Positions 1 to 7,435 of a stretch of DNA of 64,000 nucleotides are shown in pieces; the stretch's first letter is position 1; the number at the start of each line of letters is the position of its first letter. Under the pieces are notes generated by a model, which saw only the letters and a list, made by a program, of their open reading frames with translations, did not search any database and was not told the DNA's origin. The translations under genes were made by a program, and so were the position numbers. Origin of the DNA: Salinilacustrithrix flava (GTDB lineage Bacteria; Actinomycetota; Acidimicrobiia; Acidimicrobiales; Salinilacustritrichaceae); NCBI GenBank assembly GCA_024128875.1, contig JAMYFF010000005.1:186001-250000 (forward strand). The letters run 5' to 3'.

Positions 1-338
1 GGATCTGCCCGGTGCCGTCCCGTCGGCGCCAGGGCCTCATCGACCGGCTGTGCTCGGGCCTCGGCCAGCTCGGCAAGCTGCCCGTCCACCCGGCCCTGGT
101 CCGCATCGAGGACGGCGGCTTCCAGGCCGACCAGGCCAACTCCGCCCACCAGGTCGCCAACGTGTGGGGGCGCTTCACCGTGGACCCCGACCAGCTGCCC
201 GAGGGCGGCCTGCTCGACGGTCCGGTGCTGCTGGTGGACGACGAGTGCGATTCCCGCTGGACATTGACGGTGGCGGCCCACCTGCTGCGGGAGGCCGGCA
301 GCGGCCCGGTGCTGCCGCTGGTGCTGCGCAGCCGCTGA
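1..338 (+). CDS. recQ: RecQ-family ATP-dependent DNA helicase, C-terminal end (5' partial)
   Basis: The reading frame is open from the window edge (first full codon at base 3) and ends at TGA 336-338, so only about the last 111 residues are present. The end contains GPVLLVDDECDSRWTLT followed by AHLLREAG and VLPLVLRSR, resembling a phosphoribosyltransferase-like PRPP loop (VLLVDD). Such a domain is appended to RecQ proteins of actinobacteria after the helicase core. RecQ unwinds DNA 3'-5' in recombination and repair. The helicase motifs lie upstream of the window, so the family call rests on this tail alone. A stand-alone phosphoribosyltransferase is a less likely alternative. Confidence 0.75.
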   Translation, partial: ICPVPSRRRQGLIDRLCSGLGQLGKLPVHPALVRIEDGGFQADQANSAHQVANVWGRFTVDPDQLPEGGLLDGPVLLVDDECDSRWTLTVAAHLLREAGSGPVLPLVLRSR

Positions 339-348
339 GCCCCGGCCA

Positions 349-354
349 TACGGT
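349..354 (+). promoter_or_regulatory. -10 element (TACGGT) for the Nudix gene
   Basis: TACGGT fits TANNNT and ends 7 bases before GTG 362, with no Shine-Dalgarno sequence between. This spacing, repeated at many genes here, suggests a leaderless transcript and favours 362 over the in-frame GTG at 353. Confidence 0.5.
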
Positions 355-361
355 GCGCACC

Positions 362-1087
362 GTGGATCTCGACTTCGGGGACGCGCTCCGCGCCCACCTC
401 AGCACCAACCTGGGACGGCACGACCGCCTCGGCTTCGACCTCGGCGAGCGGCGTCACGCCGCCGTGGCAGTGGTCGTGGTGGACAGCGACGCCGACCTCC
501 ACGGGGTCGACGACGAGCGCATCGACGCAACGCTGCTCGCCGACATCCCCGGGGCCGAGGACATGGCGCTCACCGGCAGCGTGGCCGGCACCGCCGGCGG
601 GCCGGCGGTGCTGCTCACCCGACGAGCCAGCCGGATGCGGGCCCACGCCGGGCAGTGGGCACTCCCCGGCGGCCGCCTCGACGCCGGCGAGACACCGATC
701 GACGCCGCCCGTCGGGAGCTGCAGGAGGAGCTCGCCCTCGACCTGTCCGACTCCGCGGTGCTGGGCGTCCTCGACGACTACCCGACCCGGTCGGGCTACG
801 TCATCACGCCGGTCGTGCTCTGGGGTGGCGCCGACCCGGCGATGGAGCCGCAGCCCGACGAGGTCGCCTCCGTCCACCGGATCGCGTTCCGCGAGCTGTG
901 CCGTCCGGACTCGCCCCGGTTCGTCACCATCCCCGAATCGGAGCGCCCGGTGGTCCAGGTGCCCATCGGGGGCGACCTCATCCACGCCCCCACCGGCGCG
1001 GTGCTCCTGCAGTTCCGACGGGTGGCGATCGAAGGGGTCCACGAGCGGGTCGACGGCTACGAGCAGCCGGTGTTCGCCTGGCAGTGA
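362..1087 (+). CDS. Nudix hydrolase, CoA pyrophosphatase (NudL)-like
   Basis: A 241-residue Nudix protein. The Nudix box starts at Gly104 (GRLDAGE) and continues with RELQEEL at about residues 118-124, giving the metal-binding REUxEE glutamates. It is preceded by LLTRRASRMRAHAGQ at about residues 84-98, which matches the UPF0035 signature of CoA diphosphatases (LLTxRSxxLRxHxGQ). The family hydrolyses CoA and its derivatives to 3'-phospho-ADP and phosphopantetheine. The usual Gly at the end of the Nudix box is Ala here (EELAL). GTG 362 is chosen because a -10 hexamer lies 7 bases upstream; GTG 353 would add three residues. The gene stands alone between recQ and a methyltransferase. Confidence 0.8.
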   Translation: MDLDFGDALRAHLSTNLGRHDRLGFDLGERRHAAVAVVVVDSDADLHGVDDERIDATLLADIPGAEDMALTGSVAGTAGGPAVLLTRRASRMRAHAGQWALPGGRLDAGETPIDAARRELQEELALDLSDSAVLGVLDDYPTRSGYVITPVVLWGGADPAMEPQPDEVASVHRIAFRELCRPDSPRFVTIPESERPVVQVPIGGDLIHAPTGAVLLQFRRVAIEGVHERVDGYEQPVFAWQ

Positions 1088-1152
1088 CGGGCCGGCTGGT
1101 CGACGAGGCCCGGCCATCGACGCCGGACCCACGGCGTGCGATGATCCCGCGC

Positions 1153-1962
1153 ATGGCGACGGTCGCGGAGCACTACGGGCGCTCGGGCGCCCTCGCCAAG
1201 GTCCAGGCGGGGCTCGATCGCATCGCCCCCGACGGCGGGGCGGTCTCCCTCGAGCAGCTCGCCGGGTTCGACCACTTCCACACCGGCGGCCTGCTGGCCA
1301 CCGAGCGCATGGCCGCGCTGCTGGCACCGACAGCCGACGACCTCGTGCTCGACGCAGGTGCGGGGCTGGGCGGACCGGCCCGGCTGCTGGCCGACCGGTA
1401 CGGGTGCCGGGTCATCGGGATCGACCTCACGGAGGAGTTCGTCGAGGTCGGGCGCCTGCTGAACCGCCGGACCGGCCTGGAGAACCTCGTCGACCTGCGT
1501 GTCGGCGACATCACCCGGATCGACCTGCCGGACGCGTCCGTCGACCACGTCCTCACCCAGCACGTGGCGATGAACATCGCCGACCGGGCCGGCCTCTACC
1601 GCGAGCTCCGTCGTGTCCTGGAGCCCGGCGGCCGCCTCGCCCTCTTCGACGTCGTCGCCGGCGACGGTGGCTCGCTGCTCCTGCCCGTCCCGTGGGCGAC
1701 CGAACCGCACCAGAGCCACCTCGTCACCGCCGACGAGCTCCGCACGCTGCTGCGTGGCAGCGGCTTCACCATCGACGTCGACGAGGACCCGACGCCGGTC
1801 ATGCTGCCGATGATGCGCCAGATGCTGGCGGCGCCGTCACCCGACACGCCGCTGTCCACCGCGATGTTCATCGACGACCTGCAGACCAAGGGACCTCGCT
1901 ACCTGCAGAACCTGGCGGAGGGCCGGACCGGGCTCGCGCTGATGGCCTGCACCGCCACCTGA
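1153..1962 (+). CDS. class I SAM-dependent methyltransferase
   Basis: A 269-residue methyltransferase of the UbiE/Methyltransf_11 type. Motif I is VLDAGAGLGGPARLLA (about residues 62-77), the acidic end of beta2 is IGIDLT, and motif II/III is DLPDASVDHVLTQHVAMNI. A post-motif LEPGGRLALFDVV follows. Substrate cannot be read from sequence; glycine/sarcosine or quinone/lipid methylation are typical of close relatives. ATG 1153 is preferred to the in-frame ATG 1141 because a -10-like GATGAT (1140-1145) ends 7 bases before 1153. Its end lies 13 bases from the convergent DEAD-box gene. Confidence 0.85.
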   Translation: MATVAEHYGRSGALAKVQAGLDRIAPDGGAVSLEQLAGFDHFHTGGLLATERMAALLAPTADDLVLDAGAGLGGPARLLADRYGCRVIGIDLTEEFVEVGRLLNRRTGLENLVDLRVGDITRIDLPDASVDHVLTQHVAMNIADRAGLYRELRRVLEPGGRLALFDVVAGDGGSLLLPVPWATEPHQSHLVTADELRTLLRGSGFTIDVDEDPTPVMLPMMRQMLAAPSPDTPLSTAMFIDDLQTKGPRYLQNLAEGRTGLALMACTAT

Positions 1963-1975
1963 GCGGTGCTCGGCG

Positions 1976-3661
1976 CTACTCGACGAAGCGGCGGGCCTTC
2001 ACCGGCTTGCCCCGCACCGAACCCTTGTTGAGCGCCTTGATGACGTCCTCCACCGCGCCCTCGGGGACGCCGACGACGGCGTAGGTGTCGCCGATGCGGA
2101 TCGGCCCCACCTCGCGGCCGGGGATGCCCGCCTCGTTGGCGATGGCCCCCACCAGGTCGGCAGGGCGCACGCCGGCCTTGGAGCCGAGGTTCACGTACAC
2201 CGAGCCGGTCGGGCCGTCGGGGGTGCGCCGGCCCCGGTCGCTGCGACCGGCGGGCTTGCCCTTGGCGCCCTTGTCCCAGCTGCCCTTGTCCTTGCCGCCC
2301 TTGCCGCCCTTGGGCCCCTTCATCGACGCGCTGGGGATCTCGGTCTCGTCGACCGACCCCTCGGCTTCGCGGAGGAGCTTGATGGCGGCGAGGGCGATGC
2401 TGCGGTCGTCGAACTCGTCGAGCGCCTCGAGCACCTCGCCGAACTCGTCGATGTCGCCGGCGACGAGCACGGCCTCCAGCGCCTCGGCGGTCCGCTCGAT
2501 CTGGGTGGCGCGGAGGTCGTCGACGCTGGGGATCCGGGCCACCTCCAGGCGCTGCTTGGTCAGCCGCTCGATGTTCTCGAGCAGGCGACGCTGGCGTGGC
2601 TCGACGAGCGTGATGGCAGTGCCGGTCCGCCCGGCGCGACCGACCCGCCCGATCCGGTGCACGTACGCCTCGGGCGCGGCGGGTACGTCGTAGTTCACGA
2701 CGTGGGTCAGGGTGTCCACGTCGAGGCCGCGGGCGGCCACGTCGGTGGCGATCAGCAGCTCGGCCGTGCCGTCGCGCAGGCGACCCATGACCCGGTCCCG
2801 CTGCTCCTGGTCCATGCCGCCGTGCAGGGCCTCGGCCCGGTGGTTCCGGCTGTTCATGGTGACGGTGAGCTCGTCGACCTCGGCCCGGGTCCGGCAGAAC
2901 ACGATGGCCGAGGTGGCCGCCTCCACGTCGAGGATGCGCCCGAGGGCGGCCGCCTTGTGGTGGCGGTCGACGACGTAGGCGGTCTGGCGGACCAGGTCGG
3001 AGTCGGTGCCGACGTCGCCGGCCTTGATCGTGATGCGCTTCGGATCCCGCTGGTGGCGCTCGGCGATCGCGGTGATGCGACGGGGCAGCGTGGCCGAGAA
3101 CAGCACGGTCTGGCGCTCGCTCGGGGTGTGCTCGAGGATCGTCTCGATGTCGTCGGTGAAGCCCATGTCGAGCATCTCGTCGGCTTCGTCGAGCACCACG
3201 GTGGTGATGGCGTCGAGCTTCAGTGACCGGCGGTTGATGAGGTCGATGGCCCGGCCGGGGGTGGCGACCACGATGTGCGCGCCCCGCTCGATCGACTTGA
3301 GCTGGCGCTGGATCGGCTGGCCGCCGAAGACGGCCACGACGCGCACGCCGAGGCTGCGCCCGTAGTTGGACACCGCCTGCTGCACCTGCATGGCCAGCTC
3401 GCGGGTCGGCACGAGGATCAGCGCGGTGGGACGGGTCGCCGGCACGTCACCGAGCCGGTGGAGCAGCGGCAGCGCGAAGGCGGCCGTCTTCCCCGTGCCG
3501 GTCGCGGCCTGGCCGAGCAGGTCCGAGCCCTCGATGAGCACAGGGATCGCCTCGCGCTGGATCGGGGTGGGCTCTTCGTAGTCGAGCTCGACGAGGCGGG
3601 CGACGAGCTCCTCGCGCAGGCCGAGGTCGGCGAAGGAGGTGACGGGGTCTTCAGGGCTCAC
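1976..3661 (-). CDS. DEAD-box RNA helicase with C-terminal RNA-binding domain (DeaD/CsdA type)
   Basis: A 561-residue ATP-dependent RNA helicase. It begins with an F and Q motif (SFADLGL, PTPIQ), then Walker A ATGTGKT at 53-59, PTRELA, DEAD at 158-161, SAT at 189-191 and HRIGRVGRAG in the second RecA domain. A lysine/glycine-rich linker at about residues 440-485 (repeats of KGGK and KGSWDKG) precedes a DbpA-type RNA-binding domain near the end (VYVNLGSKAGVRPADLVGAI). Such proteins remodel rRNA during ribosome assembly and RNA decay, often in cold adaptation. The start is GTG; a GAGCAT hexamer 6 bases upstream fits the local leaderless pattern. It is convergent with the methyltransferase. Confidence 0.95.
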   Translation of the reverse strand: MSPEDPVTSFADLGLREELVARLVELDYEEPTPIQREAIPVLIEGSDLLGQAATGTGKTAAFALPLLHRLGDVPATRPTALILVPTRELAMQVQQAVSNYGRSLGVRVVAVFGGQPIQRQLKSIERGAHIVVATPGRAIDLINRRSLKLDAITTVVLDEADEMLDMGFTDDIETILEHTPSERQTVLFSATLPRRITAIAERHQRDPKRITIKAGDVGTDSDLVRQTAYVVDRHHKAAALGRILDVEAATSAIVFCRTRAEVDELTVTMNSRNHRAEALHGGMDQEQRDRVMGRLRDGTAELLIATDVAARGLDVDTLTHVVNYDVPAAPEAYVHRIGRVGRAGRTGTAITLVEPRQRRLLENIERLTKQRLEVARIPSVDDLRATQIERTAEALEAVLVAGDIDEFGEVLEALDEFDDRSIALAAIKLLREAEGSVDETEIPSASMKGPKGGKGGKDKGSWDKGAKGKPAGRSDRGRRTPDGPTGSVYVNLGSKAGVRPADLVGAIANEAGIPGREVGPIRIGDTYAVVGVPEGAVEDVIKALNKGSVRGKPVKARRFVE

Positions 3662-3705
3662 CCCCCAATGCTCACAGGCCGGGGCCGCTCAGGGGCAATC
3701 CCGGA

Positions 3706-4728
3706 TCAGTGCAGGGCGGCGGCGACCTCACCCATGCGGGCCAGCGACCTCGGGTCGCCCTGGTGCATCTCCTCGGCGAAGTACAGGATCAGCCGGTCGG
3801 CGATGCCGTCGTACTTCGTGCGCAGCACGTCGGCCAGGTCGTCCCATGCGGCCTCGACGGCGAAGTGGGCGAGCATGTCATCGGTGATGAGGGCGGCCAT
3901 GCCGGCCATGTCGCCGGCCTTGAGCTTGTCGTTGATCGCCGAGGACGTGCCCTCGAAGCCGAGCATGTCGAACATGAAGGCGTAGTTCTTCGTCGACCCG
4001 TAGAACGCGATCTGGAACTTGGCGCGCTCGCGCCAGCGGGCCCGCTCCTCCTCGGTGTCGCCGACGACGGTGAACACCGGCACCGACAGCGTCAGGTCGT
4101 CGAAGGTGCGGCCGGCGTCGTCGGCGCCCTCGCGGAGGCCGGGAAGCAGGTTGTCGTCGAGGTAGGTGCGGGAGTGGAAGGGGTGCACGTGCACGCCGTC
4201 GGCCACCGCACCGGCCATCTGGACCATCCACGGGCCCACCGCGGCGATGTCGACCGGGGGGTCGGGGTGGTCGATCGGACCGGGCGACCACATCTGGGGC
4301 ATGAGCGAGAGCTCGTGGTACTCGCCGTCGAACTCGAGGCCGTGGCCCCGGAACGAGGAGAACAGCGCCTTCACCGCCTGCACGTACTCGCGCATGCGGG
4401 GGCCGGGCGGGTCGAAGTCCACGCCGTAGCGGCGCTCGATGTGGGCCCGCACCTGCGTGCCGAGCCCGAGGCGGAACTTCCCGTCGGTGATGTCCTGCAG
4501 CTCCCAGGCGTTGGTCGCCGTCACGGTCGGGCTGCGGGGGAACGCCACGGCGATCCCGGTCGAGAGCGACAGCCGAGGGGCGGCCAGCGCGGCTGCGGCG
4601 ACCGACAGGTACGCGGTGCGGCCCGACTCGACGTAGACGATGCCGTCGAGGCCGGCCCCGTCGACCGCTCGGGCGAACTCCTGGACCTTGTCCAGCCGGC
4701 GTCCGCCGGCCATCACGTGCAGCTCCAT
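3706..4728 (-). CDS. LLM-class F420-dependent oxidoreductase (TIGR03617-like)
   Basis: A 340-residue bacterial luciferase-like TIM-barrel protein. Family marks include the GTQVRAHIERRYG stretch after FRLGLG (about residues 90-106), WELQDITDGKFRLGLG, and the DGVHVHPFHS loop. The family uses reduced deazaflavin F420 to reduce or oxidise small substrates; the actual substrate is unknown. A clear ribosome-binding site (AGGAG) precedes ATG 4728. It lies 15 bases downstream of the thioesterase gene on the same strand, so the two are probably cotranscribed from the palindrome-bearing promoter at 5214-5236, hinting that its substrate is acyl-CoA- or lipid-related. Confidence 0.88.
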   Translation of the reverse strand: MELHVMAGGRRLDKVQEFARAVDGAGLDGIVYVESGRTAYLSVAAAALAAPRLSLSTGIAVAFPRSPTVTATNAWELQDITDGKFRLGLGTQVRAHIERRYGVDFDPPGPRMREYVQAVKALFSSFRGHGLEFDGEYHELSLMPQMWSPGPIDHPDPPVDIAAVGPWMVQMAGAVADGVHVHPFHSRTYLDDNLLPGLREGADDAGRTFDDLTLSVPVFTVVGDTEEERARWRERAKFQIAFYGSTKNYAFMFDMLGFEGTSSAINDKLKAGDMAGMAALITDDMLAHFAVEAAWDDLADVLRTKYDGIADRLILYFAEEMHQGDPRSLARMGEVAAALH

Positions 4729-4743
4729 GGGTGCTCCTCTCCC

Positions 4744-5205
4744 CTATCGGGGGTCCTGGATCGAGACGGTGCCCTGCGCTGCGGCTGCGAGGCGGGCGCC
4801 ACCCTCGGGGGTGTCGTTGGTGACGTCGATGCGAACGACGGCCGTGCGGCGGCTCATCGAGATGATGTCGGCCCGGGCCCGGAGCACGCCGTCGCGCACC
4901 GGACGCAGGAGGTTGAGCTTGAACTCGGTGGTGGCCGCCCACTGACCCGACGCCATGACCGGGTACATCACCGAGCCGAGCACGTGGTCCGCCAGCGCGG
5001 ACACCACGCCGCCGTGGGCGGTGCCGAACGGCGTGAGCAGGTCGGCCCGCACGTCGAGCTCGGCCTCGATCCATCCCGCACCGCACCCCGAGTGGCGGAT
5101 GCCGAGGAACCCCATGAGCCCCGCCTCGAGCATGGGGTTGGTGCCGAGCATGCCCTCGGCGGTCTGTTCGGAGTAGTTCGGGAACTCCAGGGACGGGTCC
5201 GCCAT
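4744..5205 (-). CDS. PaaI/YdiI-family hot-dog thioesterase
   Basis: A 153-residue single hot-dog fold protein. The helix sequence FGTAHGGVVSALADHVLGS (about residues 60-78) carries the HGG catalytic signature of PaaI/4HBT-type acyl-CoA thioesterases, and the tail ending AAAAQGTVSIQD is typical of the last strand. It is likely to hydrolyse acyl- or aryl-CoA thioesters; chain specificity cannot be read. ATG 5205 lies 8 bases after a -10 hexamer with no ribosome-binding site. The gene heads a two-gene operon with the F420 oxidoreductase, behind a 16-base palindrome that also covers the stop codon of the upstream DedA gene. Confidence 0.88.
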   Translation of the reverse strand: MADPSLEFPNYSEQTAEGMLGTNPMLEAGLMGFLGIRHSGCGAGWIEAELDVRADLLTPFGTAHGGVVSALADHVLGSVMYPVMASGQWAATTEFKLNLLRPVRDGVLRARADIISMSRRTAVVRIDVTNDTPEGGARLAAAAQGTVSIQDPR

Positions 5206-5213
5206 GGCGACGG

Positions 5214-5219
5214 ACCATA
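5214..5219 (-). promoter_or_regulatory. -10 element (TATGGT) for the thioesterase operon
   Basis: Read on the minus strand, TATGGT ends 8 bases before ATG 5205, predicting a leaderless or near-leaderless transcript. The palindrome at 5221-5236 begins two bases upstream, where a bound repressor would block polymerase. Confidence 0.5.
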
Positions 5220-5220
5220 G

Positions 5221-5236
5221 TTGACCGATCGGTCAA
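5221..5236. promoter_or_regulatory. perfect 16-base palindrome, probable TetR-type operator
   Basis: The sequence TTGACCGATCGGTCAA is identical on both strands. It occupies the promoter spacer just upstream of the -10 hexamer of the thioesterase/F420 operon and overlaps the DedA stop codon (5233-5235). A second site with the same half-sites and spacing lies at 33254-33269. Size and form fit operators of TetR-family repressors; the regulator itself is not identifiable in this window. Confidence 0.65.
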
Positions 5237-5856
5237 GAAGCGGCGGGCTCGTCGGAGACGTGGCGTCGGACGACCCGGTACAGGCGGTAGAGGATGAAGG
5301 CACCGACGGCGAGCAGCATCGCGTTGGTGAAGTACGAGCTGTACTGGTCGACGGCGTCGTAGTTGTCGCCGAGGATCGAACCGAGCCAGGTCAGCACGCT
5401 CACCCAGAACGCCGTGCCGATCAGGTTGAGCACGAAGAACCGGCCCCAGCCCATGTCCTGGATGCCGGCGGGGATCGCGATGAAGGCGCGCAGCCCGGGG
5501 AGCAGGCGACCGATGACCACCCCCCACTGGTCGTGGCGGCGGAAGAAGTCCTGGCCCCGCTCGAGGTTGTCGTGGGTGAACCCGAGCCACCGCCCGTAGG
5601 TCGCCAGGAAGTCGTCGACCTGGTCCTCGGAGAACCGACGGGCGAGCGCGAAGAGGGCGAGCGACCCGGTCTGGCTGCCGGCGATCCCGGCTGCGCCCGC
5701 CATCCAGATGTTCAAGTCGCCTCGGGATGCCGTGAACCCGCTGAAGGTCATGACGATCTCGGACTGCACCACGGGGAAGAAGATCTCCACGATCATCAGC
5801 AGGTAGATGCCCGGGTAGCCGATCGTCTCGATGAAGGTGGTGACCCAGTCGCTCAC
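5233..5856 (-). CDS. DedA-family (SNARE-associated/VTT domain) membrane protein
   Basis: A 207-residue integral membrane protein. It opens with an N-terminal membrane segment (YPGIYLLMIVEIFFPVVQSE, residues 14-33) and carries the DedA hallmark RLLPGLRAFIAIPAGIQDM in mid-protein (F/Y-x-R-x-x-P-x-x-R region), followed by further hydrophobic helices and a basic C-terminal tail. DedA proteins act in membrane lipid homeostasis, likely as polyprenyl-phosphate or phospholipid flippases/transporters. It starts with GTG and shares a 34-base divergent gap with the enoyl-CoA hydratase gene. Confidence 0.9.
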   Translation of the reverse strand: MSDWVTTFIETIGYPGIYLLMIVEIFFPVVQSEIVMTFSGFTASRGDLNIWMAGAAGIAGSQTGSLALFALARRFSEDQVDDFLATYGRWLGFTHDNLERGQDFFRRHDQWGVVIGRLLPGLRAFIAIPAGIQDMGWGRFFVLNLIGTAFWVSVLTWLGSILGDNYDAVDQYSSYFTNAMLLAVGAFILYRLYRVVRRHVSDEPAAS

Positions 5857-5878
5857 CCTTGGCCCGTACCCACCCGTC

Positions 5879-5884
5879 TAGGTT
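5879..5884 (+). promoter_or_regulatory. -10 element (TAGGTT) for enoyl-CoA hydratase
   Basis: TAGGTT ends 6 bases before ATG 5891 and no ribosome-binding site lies between, matching the leaderless pattern of the window. Confidence 0.5.
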
Positions 5885-5890
5885 CCGACC

Positions 5891-6667
5891 ATGAGCGACG
5901 CCGGACTTCGCATCGACCGCCACGGCGACGTCGAGGTGCTGACCCTCGACCGTCCCGATGCTCGCAACGCCCTGACCTTCGAGCTGTACGACGCCCTGGA
6001 GACCGCTGTCCGGGAGACCTCAGCTCGCTGCCTGGTGATCACCGGCGCCGACCCCGCCTTCTGCTCGGGCGATGACGTCAAGCAGGTGATGGTGGGCGCC
6101 GGGGAGGCCACGTCGTCGAACCTGTCCCGCTCCCCTCGGCTCACCCCGGCTGCCGACGCGCTCCTGCACACCGACGTGCCGGTCATCGCAGCCGTCAACG
6201 GTGCTGCGGTGGGCTGGGGCATGGAGCTCGCGCTCATGGCCGACATCCGCATCGCCTCGGACCGGGCCAAGTTCGGTGAGCTGTTCGTGCTCCGGGGCCT
6301 GGTGTCCGACGTCGCCGGCATCGGTCGCCTCGCGCAGCTGGTCGGGCGGGAGAACGCGGCCCTGCTGCTCTACACCGGCGCCGTCATCGACGCGGAGCGC
6401 GCCGAGCGCATCGGCCTGGTCTCCTCGCTGGTCCCCCACGAGGACCTGCTCCCCGTGGCGCTGCGCCTGGCCGAGGAGATCGCGTCCCGGCCCCCACTCG
6501 CCGTCCAGTCCATCAAGCACGGGCTGCGCAAGGCGCTCGATCCGGACTGGACCGAGCTCGGCCGTTGGGTCTCCTCCACCCTCGCCGACCTGTTCCGCAC
6601 CGAGGACCACAAGGAGGGCGTCGCCGCCTTCCTCGAGAAGCGGCCGCCCGAGTTCACCGGGCGCTGA
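5891..6667 (+). CDS. enoyl-CoA hydratase/isomerase family protein
   Basis: A 258-residue crotonase-fold protein. It has the strand/oxyanion segments RCLVITGADPAFCSGDDVKQ (about residues 44-63) and PVIAAVNGAAVGWGMELALM (about residues 97-116), then the FGELFVLRGLVSDVAG region. There the usual catalytic Glu/Gly pattern is replaced by an Asp-containing SDVAG seen in many actinobacterial paralogs. It probably adds water to, or isomerises, an enoyl-CoA in beta-oxidation or a related pathway. It is divergent from DedA and ends at a hairpin (6683-6722). Confidence 0.9.
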   Translation: MSDAGLRIDRHGDVEVLTLDRPDARNALTFELYDALETAVRETSARCLVITGADPAFCSGDDVKQVMVGAGEATSSNLSRSPRLTPAADALLHTDVPVIAAVNGAAVGWGMELALMADIRIASDRAKFGELFVLRGLVSDVAGIGRLAQLVGRENAALLLYTGAVIDAERAERIGLVSSLVPHEDLLPVALRLAEEIASRPPLAVQSIKHGLRKALDPDWTELGRWVSSTLADLFRTEDHKEGVAAFLEKRPPEFTGR

Positions 6668-6682
6668 CCACCGAACCGAACC

Positions 6683-6722
6683 GGGCCGCGTCAACCGCCA
6701 CTGCGTGCGTGCCCCGCGGCCC
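6683..6722. terminator. hairpin after the enoyl-CoA hydratase gene (convergent junction)
   Basis: Perfect 8-base arms GGGCCGCG (6683-6690) and CGCGGCCC (6715-6722) enclose a 24-base loop. It lies between convergent genes and has no U-run, so it would be a stem-only terminator or RNA 3'-end stabiliser. The arms and their outer flanks (CCGGGCCGCGTC and CGCGGCCCAGAAC) recur in the hairpin at 34314-34364. Confidence 0.55.
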
Positions 6723-6743
6723 AGAACCGATCGTGAGCGAGCC

Positions 6744-7385
6744 TCAGCGGTCGGTGACGTCGACCGTTTCGGCCATGTCGTCCAGCACCTCGACGGCCTC
6801 GTCGTAGCCGATGTCGTAGCCGAGGTCGTAGGCGTCGAGGAAGAGCGTCGCGTCGCCGCGCACCTCCGACAGGTCGACCATCCAGCGGACGTAGGCCGTC
6901 CCCTCGGGGTACAGCCCCTCGGCCTCCTGCTGCCCCTCGACCCGCACGGCCGGGAGCCCGTCGATCGTGGTCTCCTCGCGCGCCCCGTCGCCCGGCGCAG
7001 GCTCGACGACCTGCTCGAAGGGAACCGGGTCGACGAACGCGCTCACCACGCCCGTCCGCTCGTCGGTCGCGGGCGCGGGCTCGTCCAGCGGTGCAGGCCC
7101 GAACTGGCCGCAGTCGCTGACGGCCTCCCAGTCGCCGGGGAACGAGATCGTGAAGCCGTCCAGCGACTCGCACGACTGGTCGAGCTGCGCCTGGTCGGCC
7201 CCGTCGCCGGCGGTGGTCGGCGGGGCGGTCGTGGAGGTGGTCGAGGTCGTGCTCGACGTGGTGCTGGTCGTCTCGGAGGAGACCGTGGATGGGTCGCCGG
7301 AGGCGGCGGGGGGCGTGTCGTCGTCGTCACCGCAGGCACCGGCGACGAGCGCGAGCGCGGCGAAGGAGAGCATCAGGCGTCGCAT
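6744..7385 (-). CDS. putative secreted lipoprotein with Ser/Thr-rich linker
   Basis: A 213-residue protein with a lipoprotein signal (MRRLMLSFAALALVAGAC, lipobox VAGAC with Cys18). An acidic patch and a very Thr/Ser-rich linker follow at about residues 33-60, then a roughly 150-residue globular domain with two further cysteines (about 73 and 92). The domain starts TISFPGDWE, reminiscent of secreted proteins that bind or protect the cell surface, but I do not recognise a defined family. It is expected to be anchored to the outer face of the membrane. The hairpin at 7388-7412 lies immediately upstream of its start. Confidence 0.75.
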   Translation of the reverse strand: MRRLMLSFAALALVAGACGDDDDTPPAASGDPSTVSSETTSTTSSTTSTTSTTAPPTTAGDGADQAQLDQSCESLDGFTISFPGDWEAVSDCGQFGPAPLDEPAPATDERTGVVSAFVDPVPFEQVVEPAPGDGAREETTIDGLPAVRVEGQQEAEGLYPEGTAYVRWMVDLSEVRGDATLFLDAYDLGYDIGYDEAVEVLDDMAETVDVTDR

Positions 7386-7387
7386 GG

Positions 7388-7412
7388 CCGGTCCCTAACC
7401 GAGGAGGACCGG
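7388..7412. terminator. short hairpin between acyl-CoA dehydrogenase and lipoprotein genes
   Basis: Arms CCGGTCC (7388-7394) and GGACCGG (7406-7412) with an 11-base loop. On the minus strand it follows the dehydrogenase stop by about 23 bases and ends 2 bases before the lipoprotein ATG. It could be a terminator or could sequester the start region. Confidence 0.4.
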
Positions 7413-7435
7413 GCGGTAGAAGGTCCGCCGGTGGG

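Noticed and set aside
50..361. N-terminal extension of the Nudix gene
   Set aside because: The frame runs into the recQ end; residues are shadow-like, and GTG 362 has a well-placed -10 hexamer.
3878..5923. 681-codon minus-strand frame across the F420 oxidoreductase, thioesterase and DedA genes
   Set aside because: Arg/Gly/Pro-rich shadow translation; three recognisable proteins occupy other frames of the same strand.
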